From Roseateles sp. (GTDB lineage: Bacteria > Pseudomonadota > Gammaproteobacteria > Burkholderiales > Burkholderiaceae_C), in NCBI RefSeq assembly GCF_019237615.1, contig NZ_JAFAGT010000060.1:62001-126000 (forward strand): a stretch of 64,000 nucleotides of DNA, read 5' to 3'. Positions 1-7,922 of this stretch are shown one piece after another. Position numbers and translations under genes: made by a program. The notes below the pieces were generated by a model. It saw only the letters and a program-made list of their open reading frames with translations, had not been told where the DNA came from and ran no database searches. How positions within the stretch are numbered: the stretch's first letter is position 1; each line of letters starts with the position of its first letter.

Positions 1-609
1 CCACAGCCAGGCGGCCGGCAGCGCCAGCAGCAGCGCCGCGGCGAACTGGCTGCCGGTGGCCACAGCCAGCGGCGATACGCCGGCGAGGTAGCGCCTGGTT
101 GCGTTTGCGGCCAGGCCGTAGCAGAGCGTGGCCATCGCGCAGGCCCCCACGGCGAACAGGCCGCTGTGGTCCGCGCCGGCCTTGAAGCTGGCCTTGTCCC
201 AGGCCAGGAAGGCAACGCCGGCAAAGCCAATGACCAGGCCCAGCACGCGCAGCGGCGTCAGCCCCTGGCGCAGCCAGACGAACGCGACGATGGCCGTCCA
301 CAAGGGCGTCGTCGCGTTGACGATGCTGGACAGCCCCGCCGTGATGGACAGCGCCGCGAACGAGAACAGCGCGAAGGGGATGGCACTGTTCAACGCGCCG
401 ACCAACAGCAGCCCCTTCCAATGCGTGCGCAGCGCGGCCATCTGCCCCCGCGATGCCAGCAGCGGGATCAGCATGACGCTGGCCAGGCCCACGCGCACGG
501 CGGCCAGCGCGATGGGACCGAACTCGTGGGCGCCGAGGCGCATGAACAGGAAGGACGCGCCCCAGAGCGCCGCGAGCAGGACCAGTTCGCCGATGTCGAA
601 AGTCTTCAT
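1..609 (-). CDS. EamA/DMT-family membrane transporter (3' part outside window)
   Basis: This is probably an inner-membrane drug/metabolite exporter of the EamA (DMT) family. The reading frame starts at the ATG at 609 and runs off the left edge, so 203 residues are seen of a usual total near 300. The visible part begins MKTFDIGELVLLAALWGASF, typical of an EamA first helix. Further hydrophobic segments follow, including one ending in the family-like ITAGLSSIVNATTPLWTAIV stretch, which marks the end of the first EamA repeat. The start overlaps the ogt stop by four bases (ATGA), so it is translated as the last visible gene of the ada/alkA-ogt operon. The exported substrate cannot be told from sequence. 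The family call is firm and the function is not. Confidence 0.85.
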   Translation of the reverse strand, partial: MKTFDIGELVLLAALWGASFLFMRLGAHEFGPIALAAVRVGLASVMLIPLLASRGQMAALRTHWKGLLLVGALNSAIPFALFSFAALSITAGLSSIVNATTPLWTAIVAFVWLRQGLTPLRVLGLVIGFAGVAFLAWDKASFKAGADHSGLFAVGACAMATLCYGLAANATRRYLAGVSPLAVATGSQFAAALLLALPAAWLW

Positions 610-1100
610 GCTGCGACGCTCTCCAGCTTCAGCAAGGCCTGCTTGCGTTCCAGGCCGCCGGCATAGCCGGTCAGCGAGCCATCGGCACCGACGACACGGT
701 GGCAGGGGATGAGGATGGAGATGGGGTTGCGGCCCACGGCCGCGCCCAGCGCGCGCGCAGCCTGCACGCGGCCCAGGCGCCGGGCCAGCCGGCCATAGGT
801 GTCGGACGCGCCCGGCGCGATGGCGAGCAGGGCCTGCCAGACCTCGCGCTGGAAGGCCGTGCCGGCCGGGTCCAGCGGCGGCATCGTGAACGGCCTGCCA
901 CCGAAGTAGGCCCGGAGCGCCGCCTCGGCCGCCGCCAGCACGGCGTCGCTACCGTCGTCCTCGGGCACGTCCAGCGCGCCGGGGTGGTGCTTCTGGCCGT
1001 CGAACCAGAGGCCCGACAGGCCGGCGGCGCTTCGCGCCGCCGTCAGCGCGCCCAGTGGCGTCGCGATGCGGCGCTGCAGGATGTGATGCTGGGTGTTCAT
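606..1100 (-). CDS. ogt: Methylated-DNA--[protein]-cysteine S-methyltransferase
   Basis: This suicide repair protein removes O6-alkyl groups from guanine (and O4 from thymine) by transfer to its own Cys. The 164-residue product starts MNTQHHILQRR. It has the short N-terminal ribonuclease-like domain and the C-terminal methyltransferase domain with the acceptor motif IPCHRVVGADGSLTGYAGG; the Cys in PCHRV is the acceptor. The ATG at 1100 is chosen because it overlaps the stop of the upstream Ada/AlkA gene (ATGA at 1097-1100) and gives the usual length. A longer in-frame extension only runs through that gene. Its own stop overlaps the EamA start. Position in the operon fits a shared alkylation-stress response. 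Confidence 0.95.
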   Translation of the reverse strand: MNTQHHILQRRIATPLGALTAARSAAGLSGLWFDGQKHHPGALDVPEDDGSDAVLAAAEAALRAYFGGRPFTMPPLDPAGTAFQREVWQALLAIAPGASDTYGRLARRLGRVQAARALGAAVGRNPISILIPCHRVVGADGSLTGYAGGLERKQALLKLESVAA

Positions 1101-2557
1101 GAATGTCTCCAGAGATGCAGGACGGCGTAGCTGCGGAAAGGGCGCCAGTGCTCGGCGGCGGCGAGATAGGCCTTGGCCGACACCGGTGGCCCGTCGCCGC
1201 TGAGCGCCTTGCGCAGCACGACGTCGCCGGGCGGGAAGCTGTCGGGCCAGCTCCAGCCGCGCATCAGCATGTAGCCGGCCGTCCAGGGGCCGACGCCGGG
1301 AATGGCCGTCAAGGCCTCGGCCGCGGCCTCGGGCGTGCCCTCGCGGCGCGCAAAGGCCAGCGTGGGCCAAGCACTGGCCAGCGCGATGAGGCTGTCGGCG
1401 CGGCGGCCGATGATGCCTAGCGACGCGATGTCGTCGCGCGTCGCGGCGGCGATGCGTTCGGGGGCGGGGAAGAGCCGGCTGCAGCCATCAGGAGCGTCGG
1501 CCAGGGGCTCGCCGAAGCGTTCGGCGAAGCGGCCCGCCAGCGTCCGCGCGGCGGCTACGGTGACCTGCTGGCCCAGCACTGCCCGCACGGCCAGCTCGAA
1601 CCGGTCCACGCAACCCGGCAGGCGCTGGCCCGGCACGGCGCCCTCGCCCAGCGCGGCGGCGATGGCCTGCGGGTCGGCATCCAGGTCCAGCCAACGGCGC
1701 AGGAGCGGCAGCAGCGAGCCGGCGGCCGGCCACAGCGTGGGCGACAGCTCCACGCCGACCTCGCCGGACTTGTCGAAGCTCACGCGCAGCCAGCCGGCGT
1801 GGCGGCGGCCGGCGTGGGTCAGGGCCAGCGTGCGGGTGACGCCATGCCCGTCCACGGCCTCGACGCCGGCAACGGCGCGCGGCGCCAGGAAGGCCAGCAC
1901 GCCGGCCACGTCGTAGGGCTCGCGATAACCCAGCCGCAGCCTTGAAACCGGGTTGGACGGCCCTGCCCCGCCGCCCTCGCGCCCGACACGGCGAAGGGCC
2001 GTGGGCTGCAGCCGGTAGTGCTCGACGAAGGCGGCGTTGAAGCGGCGCAGGCTGGCAAAGCCGGCCGCATAGGCGACCTCCTGGACGGGCAACGTGCTGT
2101 CCGTCAGCAAGGCCTTGGCAAGCAGGAGGCGGCGCGTCTGCAGGTATTGCAGCGGCGAGACGCCATGCTCGGCCTGGAAGATGCGGCGCAGGTGGCGGCT
2201 CGTGATGCCCAGGTAGGCGGCAAGCTGTTCGACGCTGGCCTCGGCGTCGTCGCAGGCATCCAGCCAGGCGGCCGCCTGGGCCGCCAGCGTGCGCGAGGCG
2301 TCCATCGTCGTCCACGGCAGGGGGCGCGGTGCCAGCTCGGGGCGGCATTTCATGCAGGGGCGGAAGGCGGCGGCCTCGGCCTGGGCAGCCGTCGAGAAGA
2401 AGCGGCAGTTCTCGCGCCGCGGCAGGCGCACGCGGCAGACAGGGCGGCAGTAGATGCCGGTGGACGTGACGCCCACGTAGAGCCGCCCGTCGAAGCGCGC
2501 GTCACGCGCTTGCAGGGCGGCGTAGGCCGCGTCGGGGGGCAGGATCTCGGACGCCAT
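1097..2557 (-). CDS. Ada-type methyl sensor / AraC HTH / AlkA 3-methyladenine glycosylase fusion
   Basis: This 486-residue fusion probably senses alkylation and excises 3-methyladenine-type lesions. Residues 1-80 are the Ada metal-binding domain with Cys37, Cys41, Cys68 and Cys71 (motifs YCRPVC and RPCMKC); Cys37 is the expected acceptor of methylphosphotriester groups. Residues about 90-190 are an AraC-type HTH (ITSRHLRRIFQAEHGVSP). The rest matches AlkA: an N-terminal AlkA domain, then a helix-hairpin-helix motif (IPGVGPWTAGYMLMRGWSWP) with the catalytic Asp in FPPGDVV. The Ada O6-methyltransferase domain is absent and supplied by the adjacent ogt, which overlaps by four bases. Regulation is likely by methylation of the protein itself, as in Ada. 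No clear Ada box was recognised upstream. Confidence 0.92.
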   Translation of the reverse strand: MASEILPPDAAYAALQARDARFDGRLYVGVTSTGIYCRPVCRVRLPRRENCRFFSTAAQAEAAAFRPCMKCRPELAPRPLPWTTMDASRTLAAQAAAWLDACDDAEASVEQLAAYLGITSRHLRRIFQAEHGVSPLQYLQTRRLLLAKALLTDSTLPVQEVAYAAGFASLRRFNAAFVEHYRLQPTALRRVGREGGGAGPSNPVSRLRLGYREPYDVAGVLAFLAPRAVAGVEAVDGHGVTRTLALTHAGRRHAGWLRVSFDKSGEVGVELSPTLWPAAGSLLPLLRRWLDLDADPQAIAAALGEGAVPGQRLPGCVDRFELAVRAVLGQQVTVAAARTLAGRFAERFGEPLADAPDGCSRLFPAPERIAAATRDDIASLGIIGRRADSLIALASAWPTLAFARREGTPEAAAEALTAIPGVGPWTAGYMLMRGWSWPDSFPPGDVVLRKALSGDGPPVSAKAYLAAAEHWRPFRSYAVLHLWRHS

Positions 2558-3020
2558 GCAACCAGTCTAGGGCTCGTCCCTGCCAGATCCTGGCAGTTTT
2601 CGGACATGCCCCTGGAGCGGCAATGTTTGAACGAACGGCCATGACCGAAATGGTACGGAGAAGCAAAACCGTTGGGGCTCTTAGGGAGGGACAGAGGGCT
2701 GCGGGCGGTGGAGTCGCGTCGATGCAATGCGATGCCAGCGAGGCACCAGCTCTCAACCGTTGAAGCTCTCGAAGGGGCAGATGAAACAGGCGGCGCGAGG
2801 CCGACAGGGCCGCCATCCAGCCCTGTCTTGAGCCGCGACTACCTCTTCGGCGGGTTATTGCCTCGCTTTCCACCAGAGGGCATGTTGTGGTTCTTGCTTG
2901 GGGCGTTTTCGAGCTTCAGCTTCATCTTCAATCTCCGGCCCCAGTATTCAAGGATGAGCTCCCCCAGCCGGGGCCCCCCGGAGGAACTCGAGAAATTCGT
3001 TGGGAAGTCGCTGCGGCCGG
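2558..3020. other. 463-bp intergenic stretch without a confident gene
   Basis: This lies between two minus-strand genes: upstream of the Ada/AlkA fusion and downstream of the XRE regulator. It should hold the promoter of the repair operon, but I see no clear -35/-10 pair. Several reading frames cross it on both strands without family features. A minus-strand frame ends at 2839 and could start at the ATG at 2925, giving a 28-residue Lys/Asn-rich peptide. It lacks a clear ribosome binding site and is not called. A short GC-rich palindromic patch (GGGGCCCC) lies at about 2970-2980. Confidence 0.5.
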
Positions 3021-4331
3021 CTAACCGGGAGCGGTGGTCAGGCGGCGCTTCAGCTCATCGCGTGCAGCGGCGACGGAGGCCTCGCGCCAAGGTGCTGGCT
3101 GGAGTGCCCCATCCGGCATCTCCTCAACCAAGTCGACGCGATATTTCTGCCCCCACTGGAAGTCCTGCCCACGGGCCTGCGAGATGCGCAAGGGCACATT
3201 GAGGTGCAGACAGATGCAACGCTCGTACGCATGAAACTCCCAGCAGCCCACCGGCCACTCATCAAAGAGCGGCTTGAGCTCGCTTGCGGCGTCCGCGATG
3301 AGCCAATTGAGCACGAGGTCATGGGACGAGCCTTCGGCCTGAAAACCCTGAAACGTGCGCTCATGCAGGTCAGCAAGGTCACCGTCGACAAGGGACAGAT
3401 GCCTCCAGGCCTTGTCCTGCCCGAGCTCCTCGACCACCAGGCGGAGCCGACGGACGTCCGTCGGGCGGCGCAGACCATCGAAGTCGGTCACGAAGTTGAA
3501 GGTGCGATACGCCCATCCCCGCAGCGAGTCGTTCAAGAAGAACCTGTCACGCCAACTCGGATTGACCCAGTGAAGCCCCGTCGACGAGGGGACGCACCGC
3601 ATGAGGCTCATATTCAGTCGGATGGCGGCGAGATAGGGATGCTGGATCTCCACAAACAGCTTCGGCAGCGCCTCGCGCAGCGTGACGCTGCCGTCGCTCT
3701 GATGGAAGCGGGCATGCTTCTCGGCGAACCGGGCGACACGCCAACCGACCTCGTCTGTGCCGAACACGACCTCTGCAGTCGATGTGCAGCGGCTGGAACT
3801 GATTAGCCAGTGCCCGCGATGCGTGACCGGCTTGCTCACCTCTTCCACTGACCAGCCGACCAGTTGGGCGAGTGCCATCAGTTCGTCAGTGCGGCCATCG
3901 AACCGAGCCGACTCGATCTGATGAGCCAAGTCGATGGCCACGTCGCGCGACTCTGCGCCGCCGTATCGAGCCACTTCGGCGGCCAGCGCCGGGTTGGCGT
4001 TGCCCGCAAGCTGCTCAGCAATGTGCTGCTCCAGTCGGTCGATGAACAGCGCACCCTCGTCCTCAGGCGCCTCGCCCTGCAGAACTGCGACGGTCGTTCC
4101 GAGCACCGCAGCAAGGGCGCTTGCCATCGCTTGACTGGTCTTTCCCGTGCGCTCGATGCGCTGGTAGTGCTTGACCGAAGCTTCGTTGGCCTGGCTACCC
4201 CGGTGCTCGTGCGCCAGCGCGATGAGGTGGGCTTGGGAGAACGATTTTTCCTCGCGGATACCGCGCAGCCGGTCCGGGTCGATACGGAACGTTGGTCGCC
4301 CGACAGGCCTGGGTTCGTTTGTTGCTGACAT
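3021..4331 (-). CDS. XRE-family HTH regulator with a large uncharacterised C-terminal region
   Basis: The 436-residue protein starts MSATNEPRPVGRPTFRIDPD. Residues about 20-80 form a Cro/CI-type helix-turn-helix (LRGIREEKSFSQAHLIALAH, then a second part with HYQRIERTGKTSQAMASALA). The remaining roughly 350 residues match no family I recognise and contain no signal peptide or membrane segment, so it should be a cytoplasmic DNA-binding protein sensing an unknown signal. Its base composition looks somewhat less GC-biased than its neighbours, and it is a single-gene unit, which suggests accessory or transferred DNA. A perfect 6+6-bp inverted repeat lies 27 bp upstream of its ATG and may be its own operator. 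The product is unknown beyond the HTH. Confidence 0.75.
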   Translation of the reverse strand: MSATNEPRPVGRPTFRIDPDRLRGIREEKSFSQAHLIALAHEHRGSQANEASVKHYQRIERTGKTSQAMASALAAVLGTTVAVLQGEAPEDEGALFIDRLEQHIAEQLAGNANPALAAEVARYGGAESRDVAIDLAHQIESARFDGRTDELMALAQLVGWSVEEVSKPVTHRGHWLISSSRCTSTAEVVFGTDEVGWRVARFAEKHARFHQSDGSVTLREALPKLFVEIQHPYLAAIRLNMSLMRCVPSSTGLHWVNPSWRDRFFLNDSLRGWAYRTFNFVTDFDGLRRPTDVRRLRLVVEELGQDKAWRHLSLVDGDLADLHERTFQGFQAEGSSHDLVLNWLIADAASELKPLFDEWPVGCWEFHAYERCICLHLNVPLRISQARGQDFQWGQKYRVDLVEEMPDGALQPAPWREASVAAARDELKRRLTTAPG

Positions 4332-4358
4332 GACCGAATGATCGGCCGGCGCTTAAAT

Positions 4359-4372
4359 GCTGTCCAGACAGC
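4359..4372. promoter_or_regulatory. Inverted repeat GCTGTC-CA-GACAGC, candidate operator of the XRE gene
   Basis: The 14-bp sequence GCTGTCCAGACAGC has perfect 6-bp arms around a 2-bp centre. It sits 27 bp before the ATG at 4331 of the XRE regulator, in a locally AT-richer patch that could carry the promoter. Size and symmetry suit a dimeric HTH protein. Autoregulation is an inference; no second copy was seen nearby. Confidence 0.45.
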
Positions 4373-4500
4373 CTAAAGCCAGCATAAATACAGGCGCCCC
4401 TGGCTCACGCGCCTACGCTCTCGGCCTGCGCCCAGCCTTCCCCAACTGAGCATCTCGCTTGACGATGCCGCAAAGGAGACGCGTCGATAGCGGCACGCTC

Positions 4501-5250
4501 CTACATGGCCTTGAAGAGGTGGACGTAGGCGCGGCTGACGGGCAATTCCCGCTCGTGGCCGCGGACGCGGACGAACAGCCGGCTCGCGTCGTCGCGGCGC
4601 GTGCCGGCCAGGTGGTCGAGGTTGATGATGGTGGAGCGGTGCACCTGCCAGAACTGATCGGGGTCGAGCTGGCCGGCCAGCTCGAAGATGGGCGTGCGGA
4701 TGAGGTGCTCCGCCGTCGCAGTCTGCACGACGGTGTACTTGTCGTCGGCATGGAAGAAGAGCACGTCGCCGACGGGGATCTGGTGCACCAGCTCGCCCTG
4801 GGCAGCCCGCACATAGCGCAGCCGGGCCGGCGCCGCGGCGCCGGCGGCGGGCAGCAGCCGCTTCAGCGTCTCGGCCAGCGCAGTGTCGTCCGCGGGCGCG
4901 GCTTCGCGCAGCCGCGTCACGCAGGCGACCAGGCGCTCGGCCTTCAGCGGCTTGAGCAGGTAGTCGACGGCGCGGGCCTCGAAGGCGTCGACGGCGTACT
5001 GGTCATAGGCCGTCACGAAGACGACGCGCGTCGAGCCCTCGATGCCCTGGGCCACTTCCAGGCCGGTGAGGCCGGGCATCTGGATGCCCAGGAAGGCCAG
5101 GTCGGGCTCCAGTTCGGCGATGGCCGCGGCGGCCTCGACGCCGTTGGCGGCGGTCTTGACGATCTTCAGCTCCGGCCAGGCCTGTTCGAGCTGGGCCTTC
5201 AGGTACTGGACGAGATGAGGTTCGTCGTCGGCGATCAGGGCAGTGGTCAT
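4501..5250 (-). CDS. LytTR-type response regulator with Gly at the phospho-acceptor position
   Basis: The 249-residue protein has a receiver domain (residues 1-120) and a C-terminal LytTR DNA-binding domain (about 145-245, with FFHADDKYTVVQT and FWQVHRSTIINLDH). It belongs to the LytR/AlgR/BtsR type of regulators. The acidic pocket (Asp8, Asp9), the Thr/Ala region (VTAYDQYAVDAF) and the conserved Lys (YLLKP) are intact. The position that should be the phosphorylated Asp is Gly55, in LAFLGIQMPG (codon GGC at 5086-5088); most homologues have LDIQMPG. As read, it could not be phosphorylated in the usual way. It overlaps the sensor kinase gene by ATGA (5247-5250). This is either a phosphorylation-independent regulator, a damaged one, or a base-call error (GAC to GGC). 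Confidence 0.93.
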   Translation of the reverse strand: MTTALIADDEPHLVQYLKAQLEQAWPELKIVKTAANGVEAAAAIAELEPDLAFLGIQMPGLTGLEVAQGIEGSTRVVFVTAYDQYAVDAFEARAVDYLLKPLKAERLVACVTRLREAAPADDTALAETLKRLLPAAGAAAPARLRYVRAAQGELVHQIPVGDVLFFHADDKYTVVQTATAEHLIRTPIFELAGQLDPDQFWQVHRSTIINLDHLAGTRRDDASRLFVRVRGHERELPVSRAYVHLFKAM

Positions 5251-6392
5251 GGGGTGTCGTGGGGCAGGGGAATCTGGAGACAGGCGCGCGTGCCGCCACC
5301 TTCGCGCGGCAGCAGTTCAAGGCTGGCGCCCGGGCCGAAGCGGGCCTCGAGCCGGGCGCGGATGTTGCCGAGGGCCATGCCATTGCCGCTGCGGCGCTGG
5401 CCTCTGAACTTGGGGCCGTCCAGCCCCTGGCCGTCATCCGTCACCTCGATGTGAAGCCGGTGGCCATCGCGCCGGGCGCTGACGCTCACCGTGCCACCGG
5501 CAATCTGCGGCTCAAGGCCATGGTGGATGGCGTTCTCGACCAGGGGCTGGGCCAGCAGCGGCGGCAACTCGATGCCGCCCAGTTCGGCCGGCAGCGTCAG
5601 CTCTACCTTGAGCCGCTCGCCCATGCGCAATTGCATCAGCGCGAGATAAGCCTCCAGCATCGCGAACTCCTGGGCCAGAGTCGTCGACTCGCCGCGCAAT
5701 TGGCCCAGGCTGGCGCGCAGATAGTCGGTGAACCGCTCCAGCATCTGCTTGGCCCGCTGGGGGTCGAAGTCGATGAGGCTCTGGACATTGGCCAGCGTGT
5801 TGAAGAGGAAATGCGGTTCGATCTGGCCTTGCAGCAGCTTGAGCTGAGCCTCGGTGATGCGGGCCTGCATGGCCTCCTGCTTCCAGCGCGCGCGGTAGCG
5901 CAGGCCGATGATGAAGGTGACGACGATGGAGATCAGCAGGAACTCGGCCCAGAAGCCGGGCTTGGCCAGCAGCTTGCCGAGCATGTCCTGGCGGCTCCAG
6001 ATTCGGGCCACGACGGCAAATCCGATGACGAGGCCCGTCAGCGAGCAGGCGATGGACAGCGTCGAGAAGAACAGGCCGGAGCGCCAATCGCGCCAGCCCG
6101 TGATGGTGTCCAGCCAACGCTGCGGCGCCAGCCGCTCGAAGCCGCGGAAGCCGATGAAGAAGCACAGCGTCACGCACAGGCTGATCAGCATGTTGCCCGG
6201 CAAGTCGTTGCGCCACCAGACGACGGACCCCAGCCGTCCGCCGTGCACGCCATTGACCGTGGCGAAGAGCAGCCCGAAGCCGACGAACCACCCCAGGTAG
6301 ATCAGCGCGCGGATGCGCCGCCGGCCCGGGCGTTTCTTCATCAGCGTACGCTGGTGGCGCAGTGCCTGGGTGAATTCCTCGATGAACGTCAT
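5247..6392 (-). CDS. LytS/AlgZ-type membrane sensor histidine kinase
   Basis: This 381-residue inner-membrane sensor kinase is the partner of the overlapping LytTR regulator. It has about four membrane segments (near residues 30-48, 66-85, 106-130 and 147-166). These are followed by a His_kinase domain with the phospho-accepting His194 in the family motif GQIEPHFLFNTLANVQSL, and a HATPase domain with the N box LVENAIHHGLEP and the G box DDGQGLDG. The short loops leave no large sensor domain, so the signal is probably sensed in or at the membrane. The gene is upstream in the pair and its stop overlaps the regulator start. It is divergent from the phosphohexomutase gene. The kinase motifs look intact, which makes the missing Asp in its partner odd. 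Confidence 0.92.
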   Translation of the reverse strand: MTFIEEFTQALRHQRTLMKKRPGRRRIRALIYLGWFVGFGLLFATVNGVHGGRLGSVVWWRNDLPGNMLISLCVTLCFFIGFRGFERLAPQRWLDTITGWRDWRSGLFFSTLSIACSLTGLVIGFAVVARIWSRQDMLGKLLAKPGFWAEFLLISIVVTFIIGLRYRARWKQEAMQARITEAQLKLLQGQIEPHFLFNTLANVQSLIDFDPQRAKQMLERFTDYLRASLGQLRGESTTLAQEFAMLEAYLALMQLRMGERLKVELTLPAELGGIELPPLLAQPLVENAIHHGLEPQIAGGTVSVSARRDGHRLHIEVTDDGQGLDGPKFRGQRRSGNGMALGNIRARLEARFGPGASLELLPREGGGTRACLQIPLPHDTP

Positions 6393-6482
6393 GGTCAGCA
6401 GTGTAGGAAGCCGGCCAGCCCCCGAACCGGGGCTGGCGACGATTCGACAGACGGGGCGATGAATGGCGAGGCGGCCCCTGCC

Positions 6483-6488
6483 TACAAT
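6483..6488 (+). promoter_or_regulatory. Possible -10 element (TACAAT) of the phosphohexomutase-waaA unit
   Basis: TACAAT lies 36 bp upstream of the ATG at 6525 in an otherwise GC-rich divergent intergenic region of 132 bp. No good -35 hexamer is seen at the proper distance, so this is a weak prediction. Confidence 0.3.
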
Positions 6489-6524
6489 CCGCCGCGCTTT
6501 TCAAACCCGATACCCGAGGCATCC

Positions 6525-7922
6525 ATGCAGGTTCACGCATCCATCTTCAAGGCCTATGACATCCGTGGCGTCGTCGGCCAGACCTTGAACGAGGAGCTCG
6601 CCGAGCACCTGGGTCGTGCCTTCGGCACCGAGGCCAAGGCCCTGGGCGAGAAGGCCGTGGCCGTGGGCCGCGATGGCCGCCTGTCCGGCCCCGGCCTCGT
6701 CGCCGCGCTGATCCGCGGCCTGCAGTCGACGGGTCTGGACGTCGTCGACATCGGCGCCGTGACGACGCCCATGCTGTATTACGTGGCCGCCACGCGCGGC
6801 AAGCATGGCTGCACGTCCGGCATCCAGGTCACCGGCAGCCACAACCCCAAGGACTACAACGGCTTCAAGATGGTCCTCAAGGGCGCCGCCGTCTACGGTG
6901 AGCAGATCCAGGACCTCAAGCGCCGCATCGAGGCCGAGGACTACGCCACCGGCAAGGGCCGCGTCGGCCGGATGGACGTGGTGGCCGAGTACACGGCCCG
7001 CATCGTCAAGGACTGCAAGCTGGCCCGCCCGATGAAGATCGTCGTCGACAGCGGCAATGGCATCCCCGGCGCCTCGGCCCCGGCCATCCTGCGCGCGCTG
7101 GGCTGCGAGGTCATCGACATCTATTCCAAGGTGGACGGCGACTTCCCCAACCACCACCCGGACCCCTCGCGCCCCGAGAACCTGGAAGACCTCAAGCGCA
7201 TCGTCCATGCCTGCGACGCCGAACTGGGCCTGGCCTTCGACGGCGACGGCGACCGCCTGGGCATCGTCACCAAGGACGGCGAGATGATCATGCCGGACCG
7301 CCAGATCATGCTGCTGGCCGCCGACATCCTGAAGCGCAACAAGGGCGCCGAGATCATCTTCGACGTCAAGTGCACGCAGCGCCTGGCGCCGTGGATCCGC
7401 GAGCATGGCGGCAAGCCGCTGATGTGGCTGACCGGCCATTCGCTGGCCAAGGCCAAGCTGAAGGAGACGGGCGCGCCCATGGCCGGCGAGCTGTCGGGCC
7501 ACATCTTCTTCAACGAGCGCTGGTACGGCTTCGACGATGCGATGTACACGGCCGGCCGCATGCTCGAGATCCTGAGCCGAGACGCCGACCCCAGCGCCAC
7601 GCTGAAGAACCTGCCCAACAGCTTCAACACGCCCGAGATCAACGTGCCCTGCGCCGAGGGCGAGCACCACGAGGTCGTCAAGAAGCTCAAGGAACTGGTC
7701 ACGCTGGCCGACTTCCCCGGCGCCACCGAGTTGGTCACCATCGACGGCCTGCGCATCGAGTTCCCGGACGGCTTCGGCCTGATCCGCCCGTCCAACACGA
7801 CGCCCGTGCTGGTGCTGCGCTTCGAGGGTCACACGCCCGAAGCGCTGGAGCGCATCCAGCACGACGTGCTGGCCCAGCTCAGGCGCGTGAAGCCCGACGC
7901 CACATTCGCCGCGGGGCACTGA
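6525..7922 (+). CDS. Phosphomannomutase/phosphoglucomutase
   Basis: This alpha-D-phosphohexomutase interconverts hexose 6- and 1-phosphates (glucose or mannose) and feeds nucleotide-sugar, LPS and possibly glycogen routes in the cytoplasm. The 465-residue protein starts MQVHASIFKAYDIRG. It has the active-site phosphoserine Ser105 in TGSHNPKDYNG, the metal loop FDGDGDRLG, a sugar-binding loop (GELSGHIFF) and a C-terminal phosphate-binding loop (RPSNTTPVLVLRFE), in the order of AlgC-type enzymes. The ATG at 6525 gives the family's usual N terminus; an in-frame extension upstream is a chance frame. waaA follows with a TGATG overlap, so the two are co-translated. It could equally be named manB, algC or pgm; substrate preference cannot be read here. 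Confidence 0.95.
   Translation: MQVHASIFKAYDIRGVVGQTLNEELAEHLGRAFGTEAKALGEKAVAVGRDGRLSGPGLVAALIRGLQSTGLDVVDIGAVTTPMLYYVAATRGKHGCTSGIQVTGSHNPKDYNGFKMVLKGAAVYGEQIQDLKRRIEAEDYATGKGRVGRMDVVAEYTARIVKDCKLARPMKIVVDSGNGIPGASAPAILRALGCEVIDIYSKVDGDFPNHHPDPSRPENLEDLKRIVHACDAELGLAFDGDGDRLGIVTKDGEMIMPDRQIMLLAADILKRNKGAEIIFDVKCTQRLAPWIREHGGKPLMWLTGHSLAKAKLKETGAPMAGELSGHIFFNERWYGFDDAMYTAGRMLEILSRDADPSATLKNLPNSFNTPEINVPCAEGEHHEVVKKLKELVTLADFPGATELVTIDGLRIEFPDGFGLIRPSNTTPVLVLRFEGHTPEALERIQHDVLAQLRRVKPDATFAAGH

Noticed and set aside
2839-2925. 28-codon Lys/Asn-rich minus-strand frame downstream of the XRE gene
   Set aside because: No ribosome binding site, no recognised family and very short. Noted only within the intergenic entry.
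5259-6524. Long plus-strand frame continuing into the phosphohexomutase gene
   Set aside because: It lies antisense to the histidine kinase, shows no domain, and the hexomutase family start is at 6525.
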